Origin: JADGGM01 sp027307005
GTDB lineage: Bacteria > Gemmatimonadota > Gemmatimonadetes > Gemmatimonadales > Gemmatimonadaceae
NCBI GenBank assembly: GCA_035455745.1
Contig: DATIEP010000088.1
Span: 124,001-188,000 of the forward strand
Direction: 5' to 3'
Length of the DNA stretch: 64,000 nucleotides
Shown: positions 1 to 8,379 of the stretch, piece after piece
Layout: each line of letters begins with the position of its first letter
Numbering within the stretch: position 1 is the stretch's first letter
Program-made: the position numbers and the translations under genes
The notes under the pieces: generated by a model
Told to the model about the DNA's origin: nothing
What the model saw: the letters and a program-made list of their open reading frames with translations, nothing else
Database searches by the model: none

Positions 1-172
1 GGAAGTCGCGCGCGACGAGCACGTCCGGCAGCGATTGAAGAAACGTCGCGAACGAACGCTCGACGCCGGCGCCTGAACGCGGTGGCGCCGCGAACTCGTC
101 GGCGCGCACTTTGTTGGGCCGGCGTGCGATGGGAACGGTGCGGACGGCCGACAGGTCGGCCTCGCGCTTCAC
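1..172 (-). CDS. Unknown protein, N-terminal fragment (runs off the window)
   Basis: The first 57 codons read open from a GTG at 172 down to base 1. The GTG overlaps the TGA of the DUF3108 gene as GTGA, so the two are probably translationally coupled. The fragment begins MKREADLSAVRTVPIARRPN and continues with a charged and then hydrophobic stretch. I do not recognise the family. It is the third gene of a minus-strand operon that starts with the glycosyltransferase. Only the N-terminus is visible, so no function is proposed. Confidence 0.6.
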   Translation of the reverse strand, partial: MKREADLSAVRTVPIARRPNKVRADEFAAPPRSGAGVERSFATFLQSLPDVLVARDF

Positions 173-1002
173 CGGTCCTCCGCGGTCTCCGTGATCGGCG
201 GCTGGTACGATTGCAGGTAGAGATCGAGGGTTCTCAACACGGGCACCTTGGCTTTCATCTGGACAACAATGTGCCGCGGATCGTCGCTCAGCCAGATCTC
301 GGCCTCGCCGCCCTCGGAGAACAACCCCTGCGACTTGATGATCGGTTGGATGACGATTGCGTCGAACGTGCCGGCCGGTACCGTGACGCGCTCCTTCCGC
401 AGCACCTTCACGATTACTGGGTTCTTCTCGGGGCGGAAATAACGGTTGAGCGTGTACGTCTTTCCCACCTCGAGCGGCAGCGTACGCACAAAGTAGAGGA
501 ACGACCCGTCGTCCAACGGATTCGAAACGCTCGGCATCACCGGATAGCCCTGTTGCTGCATCTCGGACTTCTCGGGCCAGATCTGGTAGCTCCGCTGCTT
601 TTCGTAATTCACTTCGTGGATTTTCTGGACGAATCGGCGCGACGAGAGTGTCGCGGTGTCGAACCAGCTTTCGAGCACGTCGTGCACCTTGAACATCAGG
701 AAGCCGCCATCGACGGTGAACAGCGAGTGGTAGGTCGGGTGTCCGTCCACCGTGTCGATGCCGACGATGTGCATGTCGCCGCTGCCCACCTTTGCTCCGC
801 CAACGGCCACCGTGTACGTCGACTTTTCTCCGACACCGAATGGACGCGGTGTGGAGTCGCTGAGCGCCGCGGATGGCGCCGGTTGCGTCGCGGCGGGCGA
901 CGTCGGTTGCGCCGCCGGCGCCGCCGCGATAAATGCGCAAGCGCCGAGTACCGCACCGATCGTCGCGGTGCGGCGCCGGAGTCGCGCGGCCCGGATTGTC
1001 AT
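169..1002 (-). CDS. Secreted DUF3108-domain protein
   Basis: A 277-aa protein with an N-terminal signal/anchor segment (a hydrophobic alanine-rich run after MTIRAARLRRR), a Pro/Ala/Thr-rich linker, then a beta-rich domain beginning near PFGVGEKSTYTV. The repeated short strands, the VGSGDMHIVG-like segment and the C-terminal EIWLSDDPRHIVVQMKAKV match the DUF3108 family of periplasmic or outer-membrane-associated proteins, whose function is not established. The start is ATG 1002, which overlaps the stop of the upstream glycosyltransferase as ATGA. A much longer upstream reading of the same frame lies inside that glycosyltransferase and was discarded. Confidence 0.85.
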   Translation of the reverse strand: MTIRAARLRRRTATIGAVLGACAFIAAAPAAQPTSPAATQPAPSAALSDSTPRPFGVGEKSTYTVAVGGAKVGSGDMHIVGIDTVDGHPTYHSLFTVDGGFLMFKVHDVLESWFDTATLSSRRFVQKIHEVNYEKQRSYQIWPEKSEMQQQGYPVMPSVSNPLDDGSFLYFVRTLPLEVGKTYTLNRYFRPEKNPVIVKVLRKERVTVPAGTFDAIVIQPIIKSQGLFSEGGEAEIWLSDDPRHIVVQMKAKVPVLRTLDLYLQSYQPPITETAEDR

Positions 1003-1748
1003 GTCGAAGGGCTCGTCGCGCGACGGCGCCGACTTGCCCAACCGAAGCGGTAGAGGTCCAACGCCGCCGCGAGCGGCCGAACGCGCGACGCGCGCGGTCT
1101 GAGATCGTATCGCGCATCCAGCGTGACGGTTTCCACGCGGCGCGCCAGGCGGGTGGTCTTGACTAACAGTTCGACGTTGGCCGCCCAACCGCTCCACTGC
1201 ACGATCGGCGCATCGCCGGCATCGCGAATGACATCGCGCAGGACCGAGATGCGGAACAATCGAAACGTGCCGAATGGATCGGTGACGCCGGCTACCTTGA
1301 GGAACGGTCGGACGACCCACGGCGCGAGGAGGCGCAGGCGACGCACCGCCACGGGGACGCGCGGCGATGGCGGCTGCTCCGCGATGACCACGTCGGCGCC
1401 GCCCTCGAAGCGCTTGATCAGCTCCGGCAGGTGCTGCGGCTGGTCGGTGAAGTCGCCTTGCATGAAGATGGCGGCGTCACGGCGGGGATAGCGCGTCCGC
1501 TTGGCGGCCGTGCGGGCTAACGTGTCGAGCGCACTCGCGTAGCCGCGACACTGATCGTTCCGGAGGATCGTGAGCGGCAGCACGTCGGCGTACGGCTTGA
1601 GCGTGTCGGTGGTGGCGTCGGTGCTGCCATCGTCGAGCACGATCAACTCGTATTCGCGCGGATGCTCCTCCAGCACCTTGCGGATGCGCCAGAGCAGCAG
1701 GCCAATGGTGGGCGCTTCGTCGAACGCCGGGATGCAGATGTATAGCAT
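999..1748 (-). CDS. Family 2 glycosyltransferase
   Basis: A 249-aa GT-A-fold glycosyltransferase. The N-terminal MLYICIPAFDEAPTIG is the usual nucleotide-binding start, followed by ELIVLDDGSTDATTD and, near residue 100, the metal-binding region AIFMQGDFTDQP, where a DxD variant (GDFTD) is seen. It probably transfers a sugar from a nucleotide or polyprenyl-phosphate donor, as dolichyl-phosphate-mannose-synthase-like enzymes do. No C-terminal membrane helices are visible. ATG 1748 is chosen because it precedes the conserved strand directly. It heads the operon with the DUF3108 protein and the fragment at 1-172. Substrate unknown. Confidence 0.88.
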   Translation of the reverse strand: MLYICIPAFDEAPTIGLLLWRIRKVLEEHPREYELIVLDDGSTDATTDTLKPYADVLPLTILRNDQCRGYASALDTLARTAAKRTRYPRRDAAIFMQGDFTDQPQHLPELIKRFEGGADVVIAEQPPSPRVPVAVRRLRLLAPWVVRPFLKVAGVTDPFGTFRLFRISVLRDVIRDAGDAPIVQWSGWAANVELLVKTTRLARRVETVTLDARYDLRPRASRVRPLAAALDLYRFGWASRRRRATSPST

Positions 1749-2034
1749 GGTCTCTATGAATGATACCGCGAAGCAGCCGGTGCGGTTCCCACTCGCACGA
1801 CCGTTCGGCATCGGAGCACGAGGCGACGGCGCAAGATGCCCCGGCTTCTTAGGAAATGCAAAGGACGGCGAGTGTGTTCCGCATCACGCTGGCACTCGGG
1901 CGCGCAGAGTGCCGCCATGCACGTGGACTGGCCGAATTGCCCGCGTGCCGTTAAGTCGTCACACAAGGATGGGCCCGCGGCCCGCGCCGTGCGAACAGGG
2001 GTATGACATACACGAGATCCATCGGAGGGTGAAG

Positions 2035-2772
2035 ATGATTCTCGGCAACGTTCGGGCTTCGCTCACGCGCGATGACGCGGAACTGGCGCTCCGACTGATC
2101 GGCCGATCTTCGCGCGCTGCGCTCGAGGAAGCGGAAGATGCCTTACGGGAGCACGGTGTCGACGCGCTCCTGGACGATCCGCGCCTGCTCGCGGCCTTGG
2201 TGGACGGTCCGTCGCGGTTAGGCATGCGCGCGTCGTGGCCGCTCTTCTGCTACGTGATCGTCCGGCAGGCGTTGCAGCGCGCCGGCGAGGGCGATCGCGC
2301 GCTCGCCGACTACGTGGCGGCCATCGTGCTCCATTTCGGCGCGCGCAGCCGGGCGACGCGCATCGACGAACACGACGACCAGGAATACGACACGCTCGCG
2401 GCGCTGCTCGACGATGTGAACGACGACGACGTGCGCCGCAGCTTTCTCGTTAGGCAGCATCTCGGCAACTACGCGCTGTGGCTGAGCGGACTCTTTCCGG
2501 ACCGCATCGAGCAGCGCCGCTGGCGGCGGGGCGGCCCCGACCTCGAGTACTACGAGGAGCTGGGACGGCGCGGCTTCCAGCTGGCCGCGGACCATCGCCT
2601 CGCCCACGAGCACGGGCTGGACGTGCTGTTCCGGGAGGCGGCGGCTCGATTCGCGGTGATACGCGTGGCGCTCAACCAGATGAGCGACAGCGTGTTCTTC
2701 CCCACGCTGCACACGCCCGAACGACTGATGCGCCAGGTGAAGGATGAAGGGCGCTGGCGGCGTGTGAGCTGA
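2035..2772 (+). CDS. Conserved hypothetical protein
   Basis: A 245-aa soluble protein beginning MILGNVRASLTRDDAELALR. The start at ATG 2035 is supported by a GGAGG at 2024-2028. The sequence is largely helical and charged, with an acidic stretch (RIDEHDDQEYDTLAALLDD) in the middle and a C-terminal helical segment containing HEHGLDVLFREAAARFAVIR. I recognise no domain, catalytic motif or membrane segment. It stands alone, divergent from the glycosyltransferase operon and convergent with the hydrolase downstream. The frame stays open upstream of 2035, but that part lies over the glycosyltransferase and has no ribosome-binding site. Confidence 0.75.
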   Translation: MILGNVRASLTRDDAELALRLIGRSSRAALEEAEDALREHGVDALLDDPRLLAALVDGPSRLGMRASWPLFCYVIVRQALQRAGEGDRALADYVAAIVLHFGARSRATRIDEHDDQEYDTLAALLDDVNDDDVRRSFLVRQHLGNYALWLSGLFPDRIEQRRWRRGGPDLEYYEELGRRGFQLAADHRLAHEHGLDVLFREAAARFAVIRVALNQMSDSVFFPTLHTPERLMRQVKDEGRWRRVS

Positions 2773-2805
2773 CGGCGCGGACACGCCCCGCACGCCGCCG
2801 CACAG

Positions 2806-3624
2806 TTAGGCGCGGGGGCGGAGACTCGCGCGGCGGGAATCGGGTCGGGACGCGGCTGCGCGGCGCACGAATTCAGTAAACAGGTTCGCATCCGGTGCCG
2901 GCTCGGGACCCATGACCAATTCCTCCGGATGCCACTGCACGGCGACCGCCCACCAGCCGTCAGACCCGCGCCACTCCAGGCCTTCTATGATCCCGTCCGG
3001 CGCCCAGGCCGTCGCGCGCAGCCCCTCGGCGACGCGGTCTGCTGCCTGATGGTGGAACGAGTTTACGCGCAGCCGGGTAGAGCCAAGCGTACAGGCAAGC
3101 GCGGATCCGGCTTCGATGTCGACCTCGTGCACGCGCGCCGTTCGCGGGCCGGACGGGTCGTGATTCAGCGAGTCGGGGCGTTGGCTCGGAATGTCCTGCA
3201 CGAGCGAGCCGCCGAGCGCGACGTTGAGCAATTGCAGACCACGGCAAATCGCAAATGTTGGGCACAGATCCAACCGTGCGGCCTCGACCAGCGCGATCTC
3301 GGTGGCATCGCGCTCGGGATTCGTGTCTTCGACGGTGGCATCGCGCGCCGAGTCGTAACGATCGGGATCGATGTCTTCGCCGCCCGTGAGCACGAGCCCG
3401 TCGCACACGCCAATGATTGCAGCGGCGTGGGCAATGCTGGCGAGCGGCGGCACCACCAACGGCACCGCACCTGCTCGCTCGACGGCGTCGATGTACGCCG
3501 CGTTGAGCCGAACGCGTCGTCGGTGATCATCGATGCGCGTAGTGGCTGAGATCGCGATGCGCGCAATCCTGGCGGGAGCCGGGGCAGGGGCGGTGATGGA
3601 GGCGGCCGGATCGGATCTCGACAT
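2806..3624 (-). CDS. Peptidase C26 / gamma-glutamyl-gamma-aminobutyrate hydrolase-like protein
   Basis: A 272-aa class I glutamine amidotransferase-like hydrolase. The catalytic cysteine sits in FAICRGLQLLN and the His-Glu pair in VAVQWHPEELV. GLVLTGGEDIDPDRYD is the typical oxyanion-side segment of the PuuD/peptidase C26 family. Members cleave gamma-glutamyl bonds, for example gamma-glutamyl-GABA in putrescine breakdown; the substrate here is not shown by context. ATG 3624 (MSRSDPAASITAP) is preferred over longer readings. The TAA stop lies inside a GCCTAAC copy (2805-2811 on the plus strand). Confidence 0.88.
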   Translation of the reverse strand: MSRSDPAASITAPAPAPARIARIAISATTRIDDHRRRVRLNAAYIDAVERAGAVPLVVPPLASIAHAAAIIGVCDGLVLTGGEDIDPDRYDSARDATVEDTNPERDATEIALVEAARLDLCPTFAICRGLQLLNVALGGSLVQDIPSQRPDSLNHDPSGPRTARVHEVDIEAGSALACTLGSTRLRVNSFHHQAADRVAEGLRATAWAPDGIIEGLEWRGSDGWWAVAVQWHPEELVMGPEPAPDANLFTEFVRRAAASRPDSRRASLRPRA

Positions 3625-3717
3625 GCGTGAGGATATAGAAGATGCGATATGGGTTGCGCGCGCGACCAAGCGATTCGTATCGTAACTGGACAGCCAGCAT
3701 CATCGCGAGGGTGCCCT

Positions 3718-3882
3718 ATGCCAACGTACGAATATCAATGCCGCTCGTGCCGCTCGACGTTCTCGGTGCGCGAGTCGATTTCGCAGCATGGCCACGCCAA
3801 CGTCACGTGTCCAAAGTGCCGGTCGCAGGACGTGGAGCTGCGGATGAGCGAGTTCTACGCCAAGACGCCACGCAAATCGTGA
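3718..3882 (+). CDS. FmdB-family zinc-ribbon protein
   Basis: A 54-aa protein, MPTYEYQCRSCRSTFSVRES at the start, with two CxxC knuckles (CRSC and CPKC) separated by about 23 residues. This is the FmdB-type putative regulatory zinc ribbon, whose exact role is unknown. ATG 3718 is chosen because family members start with MPTYEY; an upstream in-frame extension is not expected. It is followed closely by the coiled-coil gene on the same strand. Confidence 0.88.
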   Translation: MPTYEYQCRSCRSTFSVRESISQHGHANVTCPKCRSQDVELRMSEFYAKTPRKS

Positions 3883-3910
3883 TGGCGGACCTTTCCGTTG
3901 GGCGTCGAGG

Positions 3911-4483
3911 ATGGGCGCCGTGTTCGAGAATATGAGACAGGCCTGGCGCGACGCGATGAGCCGCGCGTCCTCTCCTGGGGAAGGGCGCGCGGTTCTTGCG
4001 ATGATGCGCGAAGCACTGGTGGAGGCGAAGGTCGGCGTGTCGGAGGTGCGCGCGGCGATCGGGATGACGCGTGCGCAGCTCGAGCACGAGCAGACCGAGT
4101 TGGAGACGGCGCGGCGTCGAGGCAAGATGGCGGCGGACATCCACGATGCGGAGACGGTGCGTCTCGCTGAGCGCTATGCGACCAAGCACCAGGACCGGAT
4201 CGCGATGCTGGAGCGAAAGCTTCAGGCGCAGACATCCGAGTTGGCGTTGGCAGAGCAGGAGTTGGCGGAGATGACGGAGCAGTTTCACTCCATGGCGTCG
4301 GGTGCGGGGCTGCCTGGCGTGGGCGGCCCGTCGCCATCGTCGGCGAGCAGTTCTCCGTCGGAATCGGCGGACGCCTCATTGGACGCGGACCTCGCCGGAC
4401 TGCGACGGGCGGCCGACCGGTCGGCGCGCGAGGCGGACGCGGAGCGGCGGCTCGAGGAGCTGAAGCGCCGCATGGGCCGCTGA
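3911..4483 (+). CDS. Coiled-coil protein, function unknown
   Basis: A 190-aa protein made mostly of long charged helices. Residues about 30-130 form a continuous predicted coiled coil (for example QLEHEQTELETARRRGK and MLERKLQAQTSELALAEQEL). A low-complexity Ser/Pro/Gly segment follows near 135-155, then a second short charged helix ends in LEELKRRMGR. There is no signal peptide or membrane helix. The helical layout recalls PspA/IM30-like proteins, but I cannot assign it to that family. It lies between the zinc-ribbon gene and the outer-membrane barrel gene and may be co-transcribed with both. Confidence 0.75.
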   Translation: MGAVFENMRQAWRDAMSRASSPGEGRAVLAMMREALVEAKVGVSEVRAAIGMTRAQLEHEQTELETARRRGKMAADIHDAETVRLAERYATKHQDRIAMLERKLQAQTSELALAEQELAEMTEQFHSMASGAGLPGVGGPSPSSASSSPSESADASLDADLAGLRRAADRSAREADAERRLEELKRRMGR

Positions 4484-4503
4484 GTCCGCGCACCCGGCGC
4501 CGC

Positions 4504-6219
4504 ATGCCGATCTGCCGTGTTGCGTTAGGCGTCGGCGCGGTGGCGGTGGCCATGGGCGCGGCGGGCCAGCCGGCAGCGGCGCAGGTGGCAGGACGGGAAG
4601 TAGCGTGCGCGGGCCAGCGCATCTCGGAAATCGAGGTCCAGACGCGGCCGCCCTACTATCCGCGCAACGGCAAGTGGTGGACGACGCCGCTCGGCATCCT
4701 CTCCTCGATCCATTCCAACACGACGGCGCAGGTGGTACAGCGATTCATCCTGCTGCAGCCGGGCATGTCGTGCAACGCCGCGGAAATCGCCGAGTCCGAA
4801 CGCATTCTGCGCGCGCAGCCCTTCATCGCGCAGGCGCACATCGGCACCTACGACGACGGCGCGGGCGGCGTGATTCTCCTGGCCGAGACCACGGACGAAT
4901 TCACGCCGATCCTTGCGTTAGGCACCGCCAGCCACAGCCCATGGATCACGTCGTTCCGCGTGGGCGAAGGCAATTTCCTCGGCGGCGGCCGATCCGTCCA
5001 AGTCGAGTGGGCCGAGGGCCAGTTCCGCGACACGTACGGCGTCCGATACGCGGACTACCAGTTCTGGGGACGTCCCTGGCACTTCAACGTCGCTGCCGAG
5101 CGCTTCGACCTCGGCCGCAGCAACCTGTTGATGGACCTGAGCCGCCCGTTCATCACGGATCTGCAGCGCGTCGCATGGCGCGTGATCGGCGAAGATCGCA
5201 GCGACGTGTTCGGATTCGATCGCAGCGATCTCGACCCGGTGCCGGTGGCGATCGATCGGAAATTCGGCGATGTGGGCGGCGTGGTGCGGATCGGCGGCGG
5301 CCGGCAACTGAGTCTGTTGGGCTTTTCGGTTTCGCACGAAGTGGACAACATCGGGCTGCCGCCGGTGCCCGAGTCGACGGTGAATTACGACACGCTGCTC
5401 GCGCGGTATCCGATGCGGCGCAACACGCGTATCAACGTGCTCTGGGGATTGCGGAGCCTCAACTTCCTGCCGGTGCAGCATTTCGACGCGCTCGAGGCCA
5501 CCCAGGACGTCCGCGTCGGTTTTCAACTGGGCAATTTGCTCGGCCGCGGCGTGCGGATTCTGGACGGCCACGACGACGACTTGTTTCTGGCCAGCGGAGT
5601 GTACATCGGCTTGGGCACGCCCAAGACGTTCGGCTATGTGACGGCGACGGCAGAGAGCCGGGAAGATTATCGCAGCCACGGGTGGGACGGCGTTCTGGCC
5701 AGCGCGCGGCTCATGACCTATCACCGCATCACGGCCAACCACACGCTCGTGGGCACCATCGATTGGGGCAGCGGGTGGGACCAGCGCGTGCCGTTCCAGC
5801 TCTCGTTAGGCGAAGTGGACGGTGGCGTGCGCGGGTACCTGAATTCTCAGGACGCCGGGGCGCGGCGCGGCGTGGCGCGGATCGAGGACCGGTGGTTCAT
5901 CGGCCGCGTGCGCGACCAGGCTGCCGTCGGCCTCGCGTTCTTCGCCGACGCGGGGCGCGTATGGGCCGGCGACGCGCCGTTCGGCGTCACGACGCCGCTC
6001 AAAACCGGCGTCGGCGTCGGCATCCTCGGCGCGTTTCCGCCGGGATCGCAGCAGACGTGGCGGCTGGATCTGGCGCTGCCGGTGAATCACGACGCGCACG
6101 CCAAGTGGGAGGTGCGGCTCAGCGTGGTCAACGCGAGCCACCTGTTCGCGCACGAGCCGCGCGACATCCGGTTCAGCCGCGAGCTCGTGGCGCCGTCGAG
6201 CGTATTCACGTGGCCGTGA
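4504..6219 (+). CDS. Omp85/BamA-TamA-like outer-membrane beta-barrel protein
   Basis: A 571-aa secreted protein. A signal peptide ends near QPAAAQ. One POTRA-like region follows (about residues 40-130, including VVQRFILLQPGMSCNAAEIAESERILRAQPF cut by the usual turns). A long alternating beta-rich region then extends to the C-terminus with repeated short amphipathic strands (for example LFLASGVYIGLGTP and GLAFFADAGRVWAG), as in the surface-antigen/Omp85 barrel. FFADAGRVW is typical of the last barrel strands of this family. Length and a single POTRA suggest a specialised member rather than BamA itself. It converges on oppF. Confidence 0.75.
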   Translation: MPICRVALGVGAVAVAMGAAGQPAAAQVAGREVACAGQRISEIEVQTRPPYYPRNGKWWTTPLGILSSIHSNTTAQVVQRFILLQPGMSCNAAEIAESERILRAQPFIAQAHIGTYDDGAGGVILLAETTDEFTPILALGTASHSPWITSFRVGEGNFLGGGRSVQVEWAEGQFRDTYGVRYADYQFWGRPWHFNVAAERFDLGRSNLLMDLSRPFITDLQRVAWRVIGEDRSDVFGFDRSDLDPVPVAIDRKFGDVGGVVRIGGGRQLSLLGFSVSHEVDNIGLPPVPESTVNYDTLLARYPMRRNTRINVLWGLRSLNFLPVQHFDALEATQDVRVGFQLGNLLGRGVRILDGHDDDLFLASGVYIGLGTPKTFGYVTATAESREDYRSHGWDGVLASARLMTYHRITANHTLVGTIDWGSGWDQRVPFQLSLGEVDGGVRGYLNSQDAGARRGVARIEDRWFIGRVRDQAAVGLAFFADAGRVWAGDAPFGVTTPLKTGVGVGILGAFPPGSQQTWRLDLALPVNHDAHAKWEVRLSVVNASHLFAHEPRDIRFSRELVAPSSVFTWP

Positions 6220-6235
6220 CGCCGGCGCGGCGTCG

Positions 6236-7342
6236 TTAGGCGCCTGACGAAGACGGCATCACCCGCTCCGGCGGGCTGGTGCCGCCGGCCGCCTGCTGCT
6301 CGGCCCACGACACGGCGGTTGGTGTCTGCTTGATGCAGGCGGCCAAGTGGCCGGGCGCTTTTTCTTCCAGCGGCGGGACGAGGCGGGTGCACGCCTCGTC
6401 TTTGCGCGGATGCGGACAGCGCGGATGAAACGGGCAGCCGGTGGGCGGATTGGCCGGCGATGGTACGTCGCCGCTCAGAATGATCCGCTGGCGCTCGCGC
6501 GTGGGATCCGGGACCGGGACAGCCGAGAGCAGCGCCTGCGTGTACGGCATGATCGGCTCGCGATAGAGCGCGACGGCGTCCGCCAGCTCCACGATGTGCC
6601 CCAGGTACATCACCGCTACGCGGTCGGAAATGTGCTCCACCACCGACAGATCGTGCGCGATGAACAGGTAGGCGAGGCGATGCTGGCGCTGCAGATCCTC
6701 GAGCAGGTTGATCACCTGCGCCTGCACCGAGACGTCGAGCGCGCTCACAGGCTCATCGCAGACGATGAAGCGCGGCTCGACGGCGAGCGCGCGCGCGATG
6801 CCGATGCGCTGGCGTTGACCGCCTGAAAACTCGTGCGGGTAGCGCGAGCCGACATCCGCGCGCAGGCCAACTTCGTCCAGCAGCTCGCGGACGCGCGCGT
6901 CGGCCGCCTGGCCTTCGGCCAGCCGGTGAATCGTCAGGCCTTCGCGGACGATCGCGCCCACGGTCATGCGCGGGTTGAGCGACGAGAACGGGTCCTGGAA
7001 GATGATCTGCATCTGACGGCGGAGCCGTCGCAGTGCTTCTCCGCCGAGTGCGCGTACGTCCACGCCGTCGAAGCGAATGTCACCGGCGGTGGGCTCGATG
7101 AGGCGCAGGATCGAACGGCCGGCGGTGGTCTTGCCGCACCCCGACTCGCCGACCAACGCGAGGGTCTCGCCGGGAAAGACGTCGAGTGAAATCCCGTCCA
7201 CCGCCCGTACGGCGCCGACGTGTCGCCGGAACACGCCCCTGCTGATAGGGAAGTGTTTGACGAGATCGCGTACGGTGAGCAACGGCGCCGGCGCCCGCGC
7301 GTCCTGATCGGGTCGCACCGTTTCTGCGTGAGGCGCCGTCAC
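6236..7342 (-). CDS. oppF: Oligopeptide/dipeptide ABC transporter ATP-binding protein (OppF/DppF type)
   Basis: A 368-aa ABC ATPase with Walker A GESGCGKTT, the signature FSGGQRQRIGIARAL, Walker B FIVCDEPVSALD and a C-terminal oligopeptide-transporter extension with the CPFHPRCPH cysteine motif. It energises peptide import through the two permeases encoded upstream in the operon. The GTG start at 7342 overlaps the stop of the companion ATPase as GTGA. A longer reading upstream overlaps that gene and is rejected. Its TAA stop is formed by a GCCTAAC copy at 6235-6241. The gene symbol follows the family, not a proven substrate. Confidence 0.92.
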   Translation of the reverse strand: MTAPHAETVRPDQDARAPAPLLTVRDLVKHFPISRGVFRRHVGAVRAVDGISLDVFPGETLALVGESGCGKTTAGRSILRLIEPTAGDIRFDGVDVRALGGEALRRLRRQMQIIFQDPFSSLNPRMTVGAIVREGLTIHRLAEGQAADARVRELLDEVGLRADVGSRYPHEFSGGQRQRIGIARALAVEPRFIVCDEPVSALDVSVQAQVINLLEDLQRQHRLAYLFIAHDLSVVEHISDRVAVMYLGHIVELADAVALYREPIMPYTQALLSAVPVPDPTRERQRIILSGDVPSPANPPTGCPFHPRCPHPRKDEACTRLVPPLEEKAPGHLAACIKQTPTAVSWAEQQAAGGTSPPERVMPSSSGA

Positions 7343-8379
7343 TGGTGCGACGCCGCTCCGCCGGCTGGGACGCCGGCTGCGTGACGGCGATTCGGTTCGT
7401 CGGCCAGATGGCACCGCGAGACGTGCGCCGCGCCGATCTGGTACAGCGGCGGCGGCTCGACACGGCAGCGCTCCCACGCGTAGGCGCAGCGCTCGTGAAA
7501 TCGGCATCCCGCCGGCCAGTCGGTCGGCGACGGCACGGTGCCGGGAATCACGGTTAGGCGTTCACGGCGCTCGCCCATCCGCGGCATCGCGCTCAACAGC
7601 CCCTCGGTGTATGGGTGGTGCGCCGCCGCGAACAACGTTCGTACAGGCGCCTCCTCCACGATCTGACCGGCATACATCACGAGGACGCGCGACGCGGACT
7701 CGGCGATCACGCCCAGGTCGTGTGTGATGAGCAGGATCGACATGCCGACCCGCGACTGCAACTCGGCGAGCAGCTCGAGAATCTGCGCCTGGATGGTCAC
7801 GTCGAGCGCCGTCGTCGGCTCATCGGCGATGAGCAGCGCAGGGTGCATCATGAGCGCCATCGCGATCATCGCGCGCTGGCGCAAGCCGCCCGACAACTGA
7901 TGCGGGTACTCGCGCGCGCGCTCGGCCGGCGCGGGAACTCCCACCTGCTGCAGCATGTCGACGGCGCGGTCCCACGCCTCGCGTCGCGACACCTTGGCGT
8001 GCACGCGCGCGACCTCGGCGATCTGGTCGCCCACCGTGAACACCGGGTTGAGCGACGTCATCGGCTCCTGGAAGATCATCGAAATGCGATTGCCGCGAAT
8101 GGCGCGAATGGCGCGATCGTCGAGGGACAGGAGGTCCCGTCCTTCGAACTCGATGCGGCTGCCGGGCTCGATGCGGCCCGGCCGCTCGATGAGCCGGAGT
8201 ATCGAGAGCGACGTCACGGACTTGCCGCAGCCCGATTCGCCGACCAGGCCAACTGTCTCGTGCGGCATCACGTCGAACGACACACCGTCCACGGCGCGGG
8301 CCACCATGTGCCCACCGGTGTGAAACCAGGTGGACAGGTCGCGCACGGACAGGAGCGGCGCCGGGGCAGGGGTCGTCAT
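7339..8379 (-). CDS. oppD: Oligopeptide/dipeptide ABC transporter ATP-binding protein (OppD/DppD type)
   Basis: A 346-aa ABC ATPase: Walker A GESGCGKSV, Q-loop MIFQEPMTSLNPV, signature LSGGLRQRAMIAMAL, Walker B LLIADEPTTALD, and the C-terminal CRFHERCAYAWERC motif of the Opp/Dpp subfamily. It pairs with the OppF-type ATPase encoded next. ATG 8379 shares its first base with the TGA of the permease upstream (TGATG); an in-frame GTG sits one codon earlier at 8382. The whole importer is tightly packed, which indicates one transcript. Confidence 0.92.
   Translation of the reverse strand: MTTPAPAPLLSVRDLSTWFHTGGHMVARAVDGVSFDVMPHETVGLVGESGCGKSVTSLSILRLIERPGRIEPGSRIEFEGRDLLSLDDRAIRAIRGNRISMIFQEPMTSLNPVFTVGDQIAEVARVHAKVSRREAWDRAVDMLQQVGVPAPAERAREYPHQLSGGLRQRAMIAMALMMHPALLIADEPTTALDVTIQAQILELLAELQSRVGMSILLITHDLGVIAESASRVLVMYAGQIVEEAPVRTLFAAAHHPYTEGLLSAMPRMGERRERLTVIPGTVPSPTDWPAGCRFHERCAYAWERCRVEPPPLYQIGAAHVSRCHLADEPNRRHAAGVPAGGAASHQ

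Noticed and set aside
82..1053. Long plus-strand open frame opposite the DUF3108 gene
   Set aside because: It is antisense to a gene with a clear signal peptide, domain pattern and operon overlaps; its translation is arginine- and histidine-rich, as expected for a shadow frame in high-GC DNA.
1749..2034. tRNA-like GTGCG/CGCAC hairpin near 1777-1797
   Set aside because: The loop is the wrong size for a T-arm and no other tRNA arm is present.
4605..6239. 544-aa plus-strand frame inside the Omp85-like gene
   Set aside because: Arg/Ala/Pro-rich translation without any domain; the overlapping frame has a signal peptide and barrel strands.
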